From IMG/VR virus record IMGVR_UViG_3300008113_000003, positions 124,001-188,000 of that record: a stretch of 64,000 bases of DNA; one strand, given 5' to 3'. This stretch comes from a virus. The notes under the pieces are model-generated. The model was not told where the DNA came from. It worked only from the letters and a program-made list of their open reading frames with translations, and did no database searches. Of the stretch, positions 27,206-36,300 are shown one piece after another. Position numbers and translations under genes: made by a program. The first letter of the stretch is position 1. Every line of letters begins with the position of its first letter.

Positions 27206-28984
27206 ATGCAGTTACCGATAGAAAAGAGAGCGCTGGATATATTAAAAACATATAAAGGGTCAAATGACTACATATTGGGTATACAAAAGACCTACTTTAC
27301 GAGTAAAAGTTTTATACCAACAAAAAACCAAAGTGATTACATTATTAAAAACGGTAATGTTGATCCAGTTGTTGTTAACAAATTATTCGACATTAGTAAA
27401 TCTTGTAGACCTTTTATTGCTGAGCAATTAAAACTAGATTTTATACCAGACAAAATATTCATAAACAAATTACTTAGCAGAAAGGAGAACTTTTTACACA
27501 TTTATGGTTGTTTTGAAGAGGGTTGTGATCAATACTACACCTTCTATATTTCAAAGGAATGTGTTAAAGTTAGCAGACCTGAACCAGAAATTGACCCAAC
27601 AAAATATGAAAGGGACCCAAAACCGCACCAAATAACAGCGATTAAAAAATTATTGACAAACGATAAATTTATCTTGGCCGATGAAATGGGCCTTGGTAAA
27701 ACCACGTCAGCTATTATTGCGGCTATGGAAGGTCAATTCAAAAAAATATTGGTTGTTTGTCCAGCATCACTTAAACTTAACTGGAAAATTGAGATTTCAA
27801 ACTATGATTCTCCAGATAATATCAGTGTTGTTGACGGAAGTAATCTTACTGTAAAAAAATGGACAATTGTAAACTACGACATTCTTAAGAATTTTCACCA
27901 TTTACCTAGACGTGGTGTTAAAACAGCTGATCTACCTATTTCACCGATTGACTATCATAAATTTGATTTAGTTATTGCTGATGAAGCTCATTATCTTAAA
28001 AACGCTGCATCAAATAGAACCAAAATATTTAATGATTTTGCCATGAAAATACCAGTAAGATGGTTATTGACAGGTACTCCGATCACAAATAAACCAATCG
28101 ATTTCTATAATCTTTTATATTTGTGTGAATCACCTGTTGCCTCTAACTGGGTTGGTTATGTTAAAAGATATTGTGCTGGTAGACAATTTAACCGAAAAGG
28201 TACCAAACAAAAGTATTGGGTTTGTTCAGGATCATCAAACCTAGAAGAGTTGAAAGATTTTTCAGCCGATGTAATTTTAAGAAGAACTAAGAACGATTCT
28301 ATTGATTTACCACAAAAGACGATCAAACCTGTTTATTTACCACTAGAATTCTCAACTAGCTATAACGCCTATATTGATGAGTATGAAGCTTGGATTGAGG
28401 AAATGGAAGCTGCTGGTGAAAAACCAACAATTACCGATCACTTAACAAAATTGATCAAAGTTAGGCAGTTATTATCTTACGATAAGATTGCACACACAAT
28501 TGAAATGGCGGAAGAAATGTTGGAGAATGGTCAGAAAGTAATTATATTTAGTTGTTTTACAAACACAATCAAAGAGTTACAAGCTCATTTTGGTAAAAAA
28601 GCTGTGACAATTGATGGGTCGGTTTCAAAAGAAAAAAGACAACAAGCTGTTGATGCATTTCAAAATGATGATAAAATAACTGTTTTCTTGGGTAATATTG
28701 TAGCCGCTGGGGTTGGTTTAACTTTAACTGAAAGTAGCGTTGTAATATTCAATGATTTGGATTGGACACCAGCTAATCACATGCAAGCTGAGGATAGGGC
28801 ACATAGAATTGGTCAACAAAACCAGGTTCATATCATTTACCCATTATTTGCCGACACCTTAGATATGATTATGTATAAGGCGCTCCAAAGTAAAATGAAG
28901 ATTATTAGTACGATTATGGGTGATAACCCATCTGAAGAGGAAATATCAGTTGGTAAAGAGGTTATTATGCACCTTAGACGTTAA
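27206..28984 (+). CDS. SNF2-family DNA helicase/translocase (SMARCAL1-like core)
   Basis: This 592-residue protein has the complete SF2/SNF2 core: motif I ADEMGLGKT (158-166), DEAH (259-262), LLTGTPIT, then in the second lobe VIIFSCFTNT, a GSVSKEKRQ segment, GLTLTESS and HRIGQ (533-537). Such proteins move along duplex DNA and remodel forks or recombination intermediates, a role UvsW fills in T4. About 135 residues precede the core and have no known motif. It begins with a GGA-rich leader (aaaggaaaaggaa), unusual here. Its stop codon overlaps that of the convergent GP88-like gene. Confidence 0.88.
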   Translation: MQLPIEKRALDILKTYKGSNDYILGIQKTYFTSKSFIPTKNQSDYIIKNGNVDPVVVNKLFDISKSCRPFIAEQLKLDFIPDKIFINKLLSRKENFLHIYGCFEEGCDQYYTFYISKECVKVSRPEPEIDPTKYERDPKPHQITAIKKLLTNDKFILADEMGLGKTTSAIIAAMEGQFKKILVVCPASLKLNWKIEISNYDSPDNISVVDGSNLTVKKWTIVNYDILKNFHHLPRRGVKTADLPISPIDYHKFDLVIADEAHYLKNAASNRTKIFNDFAMKIPVRWLLTGTPITNKPIDFYNLLYLCESPVASNWVGYVKRYCAGRQFNRKGTKQKYWVCSGSSNLEELKDFSADVILRRTKNDSIDLPQKTIKPVYLPLEFSTSYNAYIDEYEAWIEEMEAAGEKPTITDHLTKLIKVRQLLSYDKIAHTIEMAEEMLENGQKVIIFSCFTNTIKELQAHFGKKAVTIDGSVSKEKRQQAVDAFQNDDKITVFLGNIVAAGVGLTLTESSVVIFNDLDWTPANHMQAEDRAHRIGQQNQVHIIYPLFADTLDMIMYKALQSKMKIISTIMGDNPSEEEISVGKEVIMHLRR

Positions 28985-30156
28985 TGTTGTAGCAAATAGC
29001 TCCCTTTAACATCTTTTCTCTGAGCACCAACATCACTATCACCAGTTGGTAATACAATCACATTGTATTTAAGTGGTTCTCCTTGCGTTGTTGGTAGTTC
29101 ATCTGTGTATACGATTGATTCGTAAGGTACGTTGTATTTAACACTTATACGGTTCTTTAAACTTTCTTTAGCCGCATCATCAATAAATGTCGCTTTACCT
29201 TTTTCATCTTTAACATAATGAGGACCCTCTTTTTTGAAAATATCTTTAAATAATTCTTTTGGTACTATTTTAGAAATTTTAGCTGTTTCTGTATCGACTT
29301 TAGCTGTTTCTTTCTTATTTGCATCATCCGAAAAATTCATAACAAAGTTTGGATCAGCAATATTAGCGATATCCCCCATTTTTGTATACGCATAAGACTC
29401 AACGTTGTAACCAGCTTCAAGTAATTGATTTGTTACACTAATTGCTATATCATAGTATCTTTTAGCAAAAAAATCACCCGCATCGTTCCATCTCAAGATT
29501 AATTTAATATCAACCTTATCTTTTTTTGATTGTCTTTTAAGACTATAAGCTAAAGGGTCTAATTCATCCATTATTATGTTTTCATAAGTTTCTGGATCGT
29601 TTAATAGTAAATTAAGTCTTTGTGTATATTTTAGGTTTTTACCATCGTTCATAATGTAGAAACCTTTTCTAGCGTAGCAATCAATCGCACAAGATCCAGC
29701 CCCAGGACAAGTATTTATTGTGTAGAATTTACCTTGGTCCTTATCGTAAAGAATACTTCTTAACGCTGGTATACCAGTATTAACAGTATATTGTAAACCA
29801 CCCCTATCACTTTTTTCCATTTTAGGGTTTCTATCAAATATTTGTTTTGGTAATGCCGTAATTTGTTTAATAAAATGGTCGATATCTATTTCACCCTCGT
29901 TATCAGTTGGTATATTACCACCACTAATAATAGGTTCATTTGCACTTATCTTACCCCTATCTTTTGACGGTTTACCTAATCTATCTAGTTGCGAATTTAA
30001 CATACTAACAACAGATTCTGGGGATAAACAACTCTTTTTAACATCACTAAAATCCTTTTCCCAGTCAACCTCAGATATATTTGTAGACTCATTTAAACGA
30101 AAACTAAATAATTCTTTTGTTCTGAGTATTGCGTTATTAAATTTGTTATTGGTCAT
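28981..30156 (-). CDS. GP88-family protein with Cys cluster (391 aa)
   Basis: The start was placed at 30156 (MTNNKFNNAI); the 30 upstream codons of the open frame read across the divergent promoter and are unlikely to be coding. The core has TCPGAGSCAIDCYARKGFY (Cys150, Cys156, Cys160), then a helix with repeated Arg/Leu, then LRWNDAGDFFAKRYY at about 222-235. That order is the signature of the 'gene product 88' family known from actinobacteriophages, whose function is unknown. The Cys spacing is not that of radical SAM enzymes (CX3CX2C). About 100 N-terminal residues and ~100 C-terminal residues extend the family core. Confidence 0.7.
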   Translation of the reverse strand: MTNNKFNNAILRTKELFSFRLNESTNISEVDWEKDFSDVKKSCLSPESVVSMLNSQLDRLGKPSKDRGKISANEPIISGGNIPTDNEGEIDIDHFIKQITALPKQIFDRNPKMEKSDRGGLQYTVNTGIPALRSILYDKDQGKFYTINTCPGAGSCAIDCYARKGFYIMNDGKNLKYTQRLNLLLNDPETYENIIMDELDPLAYSLKRQSKKDKVDIKLILRWNDAGDFFAKRYYDIAISVTNQLLEAGYNVESYAYTKMGDIANIADPNFVMNFSDDANKKETAKVDTETAKISKIVPKELFKDIFKKEGPHYVKDEKGKATFIDDAAKESLKNRISVKYNVPYESIVYTDELPTTQGEPLKYNVIVLPTGDSDVGAQRKDVKGSYLLQH

Positions 30157-30174
30157 AATATTCCCGTATTTAAA

Positions 30175-30193
30175 AGTATTTATTATAAATATT
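30175..30193. promoter_or_regulatory. Overlapping divergent late-promoter-like motifs
   Basis: The 43-bp gap between the divergent starts at 30156 (minus) and 30200 (plus) contains agtatttatt on the plus strand (30175-30184) and aatatttata on the minus strand (30184-30193). Together they form the near-palindrome tatttattataaata. Each faces its own gene. Confidence 0.5.
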
Positions 30194-30199
30194 AGGAAC

Positions 30200-31291
30200 A
30201 TGAGAATAAATCCAACCGAAAAGCAAAAAATATACAAACAAGCCAAACATAGGCTTGGGGCTCCTATTAGGAAGATTCAATTAGAAGATGAACAAATGGA
30301 CTCACTTCTTGAAATCGCTACAGAAGATTATGTTGAGTTTATTAATAATTGGTTGATTGAACACCAATGGCCGAGTTTGATTGGTTTAAGCGTTAGCGAA
30401 GCTGATTTAACCAGGGCTTTTATTTATAGAACTTTTGATTTAGTCACACAATACACATACTCCTACTCAAAAATTGTTGGTTTGGGTGCTGGTGAGGGTG
30501 GTTATGTTCTTAAAAAAGATTACGTTGAGTTAGTTAAGGGTCAACAAATATATGAGATTCCAGCAAATAGAGAGATAAATGAAGTGTTATGGTTTACACC
30601 AGCTTCATTGGATCAATCTGTAATCGACCCATTCTTAGGTGTTTGGAACAATCAATTCGGTGCCGAATATATGGGTTTGGGTAGTTATTACATTTTACCA
30701 GCTTTTGACATTTTAATGAGAACAACGGATAGAAACCTTAAAAATAGGATGATTCGTTCTGAGTTAATATATAAGATCACAAATGCGCCTGATGGCAAAA
30801 AATATCTTCATTTAATGAATACGCCAGGTGGTAAATTTGACTTTAGGGGTTCAATGCTAGATCAAGGTAAATGTTGGTATTGGTATTATGATATTAACCC
30901 ATTAATTAAAGATGATTGTTTGGCAAAAAACAAAGATATCATTAAATCACCAGCTGATGTTCCTCTGGATGATATATCATTTGATGACCTAAATGATCCA
31001 GCTAAAGTTTGGATTAGAAGATATTTTATTGCTTTGTGTAAAGAAACTTTGGGTAGAGTAAGAGGTACTTTTGGTGGTAAAATACCAGTTCCAGACGCAA
31101 ATATGGAAATTGAATACCAGTCACTTTTATCAGAAGGTAAGGATGAAATGGTTACACTTAAAAAAGAATTAGAGGACAGAATGTTCAAATTAAACCCATT
31201 GGAAATTCTTAAAAGAATGTCTACTGAGGCTGAAGAAATTAACAAAGCTCTTAAATACAGAGCGTTCCAAAAACCAATTAAGATTATATAA
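30200..31291 (+). CDS. Virion structural protein, possibly neck or head-tail connector (363 aa)
   Basis: The start was set at ATG 30200 (MRINPTEKQKIYKQ), after the divergent promoter; the longer frame from 30143 reads back through it. The N-terminus (HRLGAPIRKIQLEDEQMDSLLEIATEDY) is a two-helix pattern common in phage head-tail connectors, and aromatic beta segments follow (LKKDYVELVKGQQIYEIPANREINEVLWFTP). It ends with a helix of alternating charges. It shares a one-base stop/start overlap (TAATG) with the next structural gene. I recognise the style of a structural protein of Bacteroidetes phages but not a T4 counterpart. Confidence 0.6.
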   Translation: MRINPTEKQKIYKQAKHRLGAPIRKIQLEDEQMDSLLEIATEDYVEFINNWLIEHQWPSLIGLSVSEADLTRAFIYRTFDLVTQYTYSYSKIVGLGAGEGGYVLKKDYVELVKGQQIYEIPANREINEVLWFTPASLDQSVIDPFLGVWNNQFGAEYMGLGSYYILPAFDILMRTTDRNLKNRMIRSELIYKITNAPDGKKYLHLMNTPGGKFDFRGSMLDQGKCWYWYYDINPLIKDDCLAKNKDIIKSPADVPLDDISFDDLNDPAKVWIRRYFIALCKETLGRVRGTFGGKIPVPDANMEIEYQSLLSEGKDEMVTLKKELEDRMFKLNPLEILKRMSTEAEEINKALKYRAFQKPIKII

Positions 31292-32946
31292 TGTTTTATA
31301 CAGCCCTAGATAATAGTGATTATTTTGATTTAATTGTCACAAAAGATTGTCGTGATTTTTATCGTGATTATAACGAATGTAATTTAATAAATATTAATAT
31401 TACTGAAAATCTATGCTCAATACCTGGGAGTATTCAAACAGAAGAAGTTGAATTAAAAAACATAACGTTAACAGGTTATGATAATTTTTTTATACCCAAC
31501 GGAGAGATATCAAATATCAATAATTTCACGGGTGACACAATAGGATACACTGTGAATGAAAATATTGTTGTTGACGTTAATAAAGATTTAACATATGTTA
31601 TTGAAACTGGTGATACTTTTTGTTTTCATGAAATATCTGGTTATAGCGGAAATTACTGTTATGAGATTGATCACCTAAATGTTGACAATGGTATATACTA
31701 TAATAAATTAAATGGCGGTTTTTACCAGGGATTCTACAAAATTTTTGGTGAAAATGTTGAGTGGTTCCCAGCTAGAGCAAAAATGGGTTGGACCGTTGAT
31801 ATGGTTGTCCATTTCCCAATGGATGTACCAGGTAGTTCAGGGTCATCTGGTAGTTCAGGGTCTTCTGGATCATCTGGCAGTTCTGGTTCTTTTGGGTCTT
31901 CTGGATCATCAGGTAGTTCTGGGTCATCTGGTAGTTCAGGGTCTTCTGGATCATCTGGTAATTGCGTAACTCTAAATAAAGTATATCCAAATAATAGCGG
32001 TTTTATTTTTTATCTGGGGACAAGAGCTGAAAATAAATTTGCTGATAAAACTGATATTGAAATTCAAAGATTTGAGGATAATTACGACATAGTACCTCTA
32101 AACACAACAAATTTATTTACCTATAATAACCTAATAACATTAAATGGTTTAACGAATTATATTGGTTATTTTAATTATTATAATGGTTTAATGTATACTG
32201 GTAGAAATTATACAGTAGACTCACAACCTTTACAATACCACCAAGAATATAGTGATCTCACGTATAATGCGTTTGGTATAAGAGTCACCAATGATGGTAG
32301 AATCGGTTACAGAACAATATACCCAACTGATATATGTTATACAGGCGTAACCCAAGAAGTTAGTGGTATAACAAACAACTCGTTTATTATGGACCCAATT
32401 GATGACTGTGTTAATTATACAAGATCACTAATTGTTACAAAATATTTTACAATAGAGGAGTGTTATACAAAAAACCCTGTTATTGATGTAACGGAAAATA
32501 AATTCTTGAATATAACTGGTGTATTTGAAAGAGATTTTTCTTATGGGAATAACTGTCAGTTAAAATATGGTGATTATAAAAAAGGTACCTTCTCAATATA
32601 CCTTAATGGGTTCTTAGTTTTTAGGAATAGGAATTTTGTTGAGGTGATACCACATGAATTAGATATTGATTCGAAATACCAGGAAGGTGTCCCCTTTAAT
32701 ATTTCATTTGGTGGTGGGACCCAAAGCTTAATCGACCCTGTGGTATTTGATGAAAACAAAGTACTTGGTACTGTTTTAGAAAGATTTTTTGCTGGAACAT
32801 TCCTAGGTGGTGTTAAATCAATTAAAATGTATTGTGTACCATTGTACACTGTTGAGGTTAAAAAAGAATTTAGAAATATTGCGGGTATATATAATTTGCC
32901 GATAATAAAGGGTGGTAGACAGATATTTATAAAAAATTTATTCTAA
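31291..32946 (+). CDS. Virion structural protein with a Gly-Ser-Ser repeat linker (551 aa)
   Basis: A beta-rich N-terminal part (1-180) ends in GWTVDMVVHFPMD. A low-complexity stretch of SGS/GSS triplets (about 181-223) follows, then the chain resumes with a FIFYLGTRAENKFAD segment and more beta-rich sequence. The two flanks look like two halves of one domain separated by a flexible loop. There are no enzyme motifs or membrane segments. It overlaps the upstream gene by one base and the downstream gene by one base, so the three are one unit. A tail or head surface protein is the likeliest role. Confidence 0.6.
   Translation: MFYTALDNSDYFDLIVTKDCRDFYRDYNECNLININITENLCSIPGSIQTEEVELKNITLTGYDNFFIPNGEISNINNFTGDTIGYTVNENIVVDVNKDLTYVIETGDTFCFHEISGYSGNYCYEIDHLNVDNGIYYNKLNGGFYQGFYKIFGENVEWFPARAKMGWTVDMVVHFPMDVPGSSGSSGSSGSSGSSGSSGSFGSSGSSGSSGSSGSSGSSGSSGNCVTLNKVYPNNSGFIFYLGTRAENKFADKTDIEIQRFEDNYDIVPLNTTNLFTYNNLITLNGLTNYIGYFNYYNGLMYTGRNYTVDSQPLQYHQEYSDLTYNAFGIRVTNDGRIGYRTIYPTDICYTGVTQEVSGITNNSFIMDPIDDCVNYTRSLIVTKYFTIEECYTKNPVIDVTENKFLNITGVFERDFSYGNNCQLKYGDYKKGTFSIYLNGFLVFRNRNFVEVIPHELDIDSKYQEGVPFNISFGGGTQSLIDPVVFDENKVLGTVLERFFAGTFLGGVKSIKMYCVPLYTVEVKKEFRNIAGIYNLPIIKGGRQIFIKNLF
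31830..31962 (+). repeat. Tandem short repeat encoding (GSS)n
   Basis: About 15 units of the 9-base type ggttcatct / gggtcttct / ggtagttca encode a Gly-Ser-Ser tract, with one Phe interruption (GSFGSS). The copy number is likely to vary between relatives by slippage. Confidence 0.85.
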
Positions 32947-33347
32947 TGATATTCAGTATAAGACAAAATGCAACATTACCTATCTTAAAAATGAAAGTTT
33001 TTAGAGATGGACGCAACGATTTTAGACGCTTTGAGGAGTTGATTGAAAATTGTGTGGCCACATTTGCCATGAAAGATGAAAAAACTGGTATATATAAAGT
33101 TGCTAATAAAGCTGCAAATGTTGTACTTGAAAATCCTTGTGATGAAAATGGTTACAAACATTATATCATAACATACCAGTTTACAAAAGATGACACGGAC
33201 AAACCTGGGGTTTTTCTTGGTGAGTTTAAATTAACGTTATTCGATCTTGCCAACCCAACAGAAGTCTATGGCGAACTAATAGCCCCTATTCAAGAGGAAC
33301 TATACATACACATCTTAGATTCATTCGTAAAAACAGATATTATTTAA
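32946..33347 (+). CDS. Small beta-sandwich-like structural protein (133 aa)
   Basis: The sequence begins MIFSIRQNATLPILKMKVFRDGRNDFRRF and alternates short strands: FAMKDEKTGIYKV, AANVVLENP, YIITYQFTKDDTDKPG and FLGEFKLTLFD. That reads as a BppU-like or Ig-like fold often used as a tail or decoration module. It overlaps the previous structural gene by one base and is the last gene before the DNA polymerase promoter. No terminator is visible between the two, so read-through is possible. The structural role is inferred. Confidence 0.6.
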   Translation: MIFSIRQNATLPILKMKVFRDGRNDFRRFEELIENCVATFAMKDEKTGIYKVANKAANVVLENPCDENGYKHYIITYQFTKDDTDKPGVFLGEFKLTLFDLANPTEVYGELIAPIQEELYIHILDSFVKTDII

Positions 33348-33352
33348 GTTTT

Positions 33353-33383
33353 TTTGTTTTTTTAGATTTTATACTTATATTTG
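33353..33383 (+). promoter_or_regulatory. Bacteroidetes-type promoter for DNA polymerase
   Basis: TTTG (33353-33356), 19 bases, TATATTTG (33376-33383) matches the primary-sigma consensus TTTG-N19/20-TANNTTTG. It lies 10 bases before ATG 33394 and 16 before ATG 33400, so the leader is very short. It indicates host-RNAP (early or middle) transcription. Confidence 0.7.
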
Positions 33384-33393
33384 TGCCAAAATA

Positions 33394-36300
33394 ATGATTA
33401 TGGCCGAATACAAGATTTCCCTTGAAGAGATAGAAAAGTTTTTAAATGGGCACGATGATGAGAAATACATCGTGAATGTTGAGTACGATGCCGAAACTAA
33501 TCTGATCCATAAAGTTAAACAAGATCCAGAAAGGGGTAATTATATTGAAACCGAACCATTACTCGCTTTCATGTGGATTAAAAACCTTAATAAAATTAAG
33601 GAACTAACCAATTTTTACGGTAATAGTGATGCCAAAATTAAGTCCGCTAGACAAAGATTTGGTATTGAAATCAAAGCTTTAGGTGGTGACCACCCAAAGT
33701 TAATTGACGGTTATAGGTATTTGGTTACATGTAATCAGGGTCACAAAAGAATGTTAGATTTTTTTAGAGAGGGTGGTATTTTTGTTTACGACAAAAGACA
33801 TGATATTAACACTCATTTCTTAATGATATCACCTGTCGAGCAGTATTTTATACATACTGGTAAGCGTTTGTTTAAGGGATTTGAAGAATACGATGAGATT
33901 CACAAATTTATATTTGACTTAGAGACAACAGGGTTAGACCCAGCCATCAATCGTATTTTCTTGATTGGTATCTACACCAATTTAGGCGTTAGAGAAATCA
34001 TACCCGTTGAAGATGATGATGAATCTGAAAGACAAGCCATTACAAAATTCTTTGAGAAAATTAATGAGATTAAACCAACCATCATTGCTGGTTATAATAG
34101 TGCAAACTTTGACTGGCCATTCTTCTTTAAAAGATGTGAAATTCTTGGTTTAAATATTCAGGATATCGCAATTACCTTAAAAGTTGGTGAATTAATCAAC
34201 AACAAAGATAGTATTTTAAAGCTGGGTAACGAGGTTGAGGACTACACCCAAACTAATATGTTTGGTTATAGCGTTATCGATATCATACACTCAGCTAGAC
34301 GTGCACAAGCAATTGATTCAAGCATGAAATCGGTTGGTTTGAAATATGTTTGTAAGTATAACAAGATTGCAAAAAAGAATCGTGTTTATATTGTTGGTGA
34401 TAAAATTGGTAACACATGGTACTCAAAAGATAAATTTTATTTTGATGATAGAACAGGTGCCTACTCTAAAACAAAACCAGCTTTGGAGTTCATGGATTAC
34501 ATTCGTAGAGAAGATGTTCAGGCTAACCCAGATAAAGTGTTTGTTTTTGGTGATAATATTTTAAGACAAGGACTTGGCGGTCAGGCAAAAGAAATGCGTG
34601 GAGAACCGAATGTCATTGGTATCGTAACCAAGCACACCCCAGAATCAACACCAGAATCTTATTTCAATGATAAGGATTTTGAAATACTTAAAAAACACAT
34701 AGATTCCGATATTAATCAAATAATCGAAAAGATTAAAGAAGGTAAGACAATCGTTTTCCCTAAAATGGGTATCGGTACAGGTTTGGCTCAGTTAGATATG
34801 AGAGCCCCAAAAACATTCAAGTATCTAAAGGGTTTATTAAGTGCGTTACGTGATTACATTAATACTTTTCAAGAAGTTGATGGTAGATATATCGTTGAGC
34901 GTTACTTGATTGATGACTTATGGGAAACTATGGAAGTGGACGATGTTTATAACCAGTCATCGTTCTTGTTAGCTAAATTAGTACCAACAACATATCAAAG
35001 GGTTTCTACCATGGGTACAGCTGGTCTATGGAAATTATTGATGATGACGTATTCATTTGAAAATGATTTGGCAATACCAGTATCGGATGTTAAAAGAGAT
35101 TACACAGGTGGTTTATCAAGATTATTTAAAGTTGGTTATTCAACCACTTTAAGAAAGATGGACTACAACTCACTTTACCCAGCTATTCAGTTGGCCCATG
35201 ATGTATTCCCAAGTGTTGATGTTAACGGTGCGATGAAATCGATGTTAAAGTATTTCCACACCGAACGTTTTAAAGCTAAAAACTTAGCCAGCAAATACAA
35301 AAAAGAAGGTAATTACCAATTGGCTGACAAATATAAACGTAAACAATTACCACTTAAGATCTTTATTAACTCGATGTTCGGTGCCCTTGGTGCACCTATG
35401 GCTTTCCAATGGGCTGAAATTGATGTCAGTGAACGTATTACTTGTACGGCAAGACAATACTTAAGATTAATGGTTACATTCTTCCTTAAACGTGGGTACA
35501 CGCCTTTAGTACTTGATACGGATGGTGTTAACTTCATGGCACCAAAGAACGGTGAGCCATTTACCTATATCGGTAAGGGTTTAAATGATGAGGTTGAAGC
35601 TGGTAAAGAATATACTGGTGTTAAAGCTGTGGTAGCTGAATTTAATGACACCTATATGCGTGGTGAGATGGGTCTTGGTTTAGATGGTATTTGGCCAGCG
35701 ACAATTAACTTATCTAGGAAAAATTACGCTTTACTAGAAGATGACGGGTCAATTAGTTTAACTGGTAACAGTATCAAATCAAAAGCTATGCCCGTTTACA
35801 TTGAAGAGTTTTTGGGTAAGGGTATGAAAATGTTATTGAATGGTCATGGCTATGAGTTTGTACAATATTACTACGAATACGCTGAGAAAGTGTGTAATAG
35901 AGAAATACCTTTAGCTAAGATTGCCACAAAAGCTAGGGTTAAGAAGTCGATAAATGCTTATATAAATCGTGGTGGTGATAAAAATGGTAAGCAGTTGGCA
36001 AAACAAGCTCACATGGAGTTGGCAATAAAACATAATCTTGATGTTAATCTTGGTGATACAATTTATTATGTTAATAATGGTAAAACAAAATCACATGGTG
36101 ATGCCCAAGAAAATAAGGATGGGGAAATGTATGCAACATTGGTACCAAATGAAATTATTGAAAACCAACCAGATTATATTGGTGAATACAATGTACCTAA
36201 ATATTTAGAAGCCTTAAATAAAAAGGTTGAACCTTTATTAGTTGCGTTTCCACTTGAAGTTAGAGATAAAATTTTAATTAAAAAATCTGGCGAAAGAACA

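Noticed and set aside
28981-30156. Radical SAM enzyme
   Set aside because: The Cys spacing is C-x5-C-x3-C, not CX3CX2C, and no SAM-binding glycine motif follows.
30143-30199. Upstream start of the 363-residue structural gene
   Set aside because: The extra 19 codons read through the divergent promoter, giving a hydrophobic stretch absent from the conserved-looking N-terminus at 30200.
30157-30246. Upstream start of the GP88-like gene
   Set aside because: It would make a hydrophobic leader (LYIFCFSVGFILMFLIF) by reading antisense to the neighbouring gene start; the late motif lies between.
34477-34863. Intein in the polymerase
   Set aside because: The insert is short, has no Cys/Ser at its start, no His-Asn pair at its end and no splicing or homing motifs.
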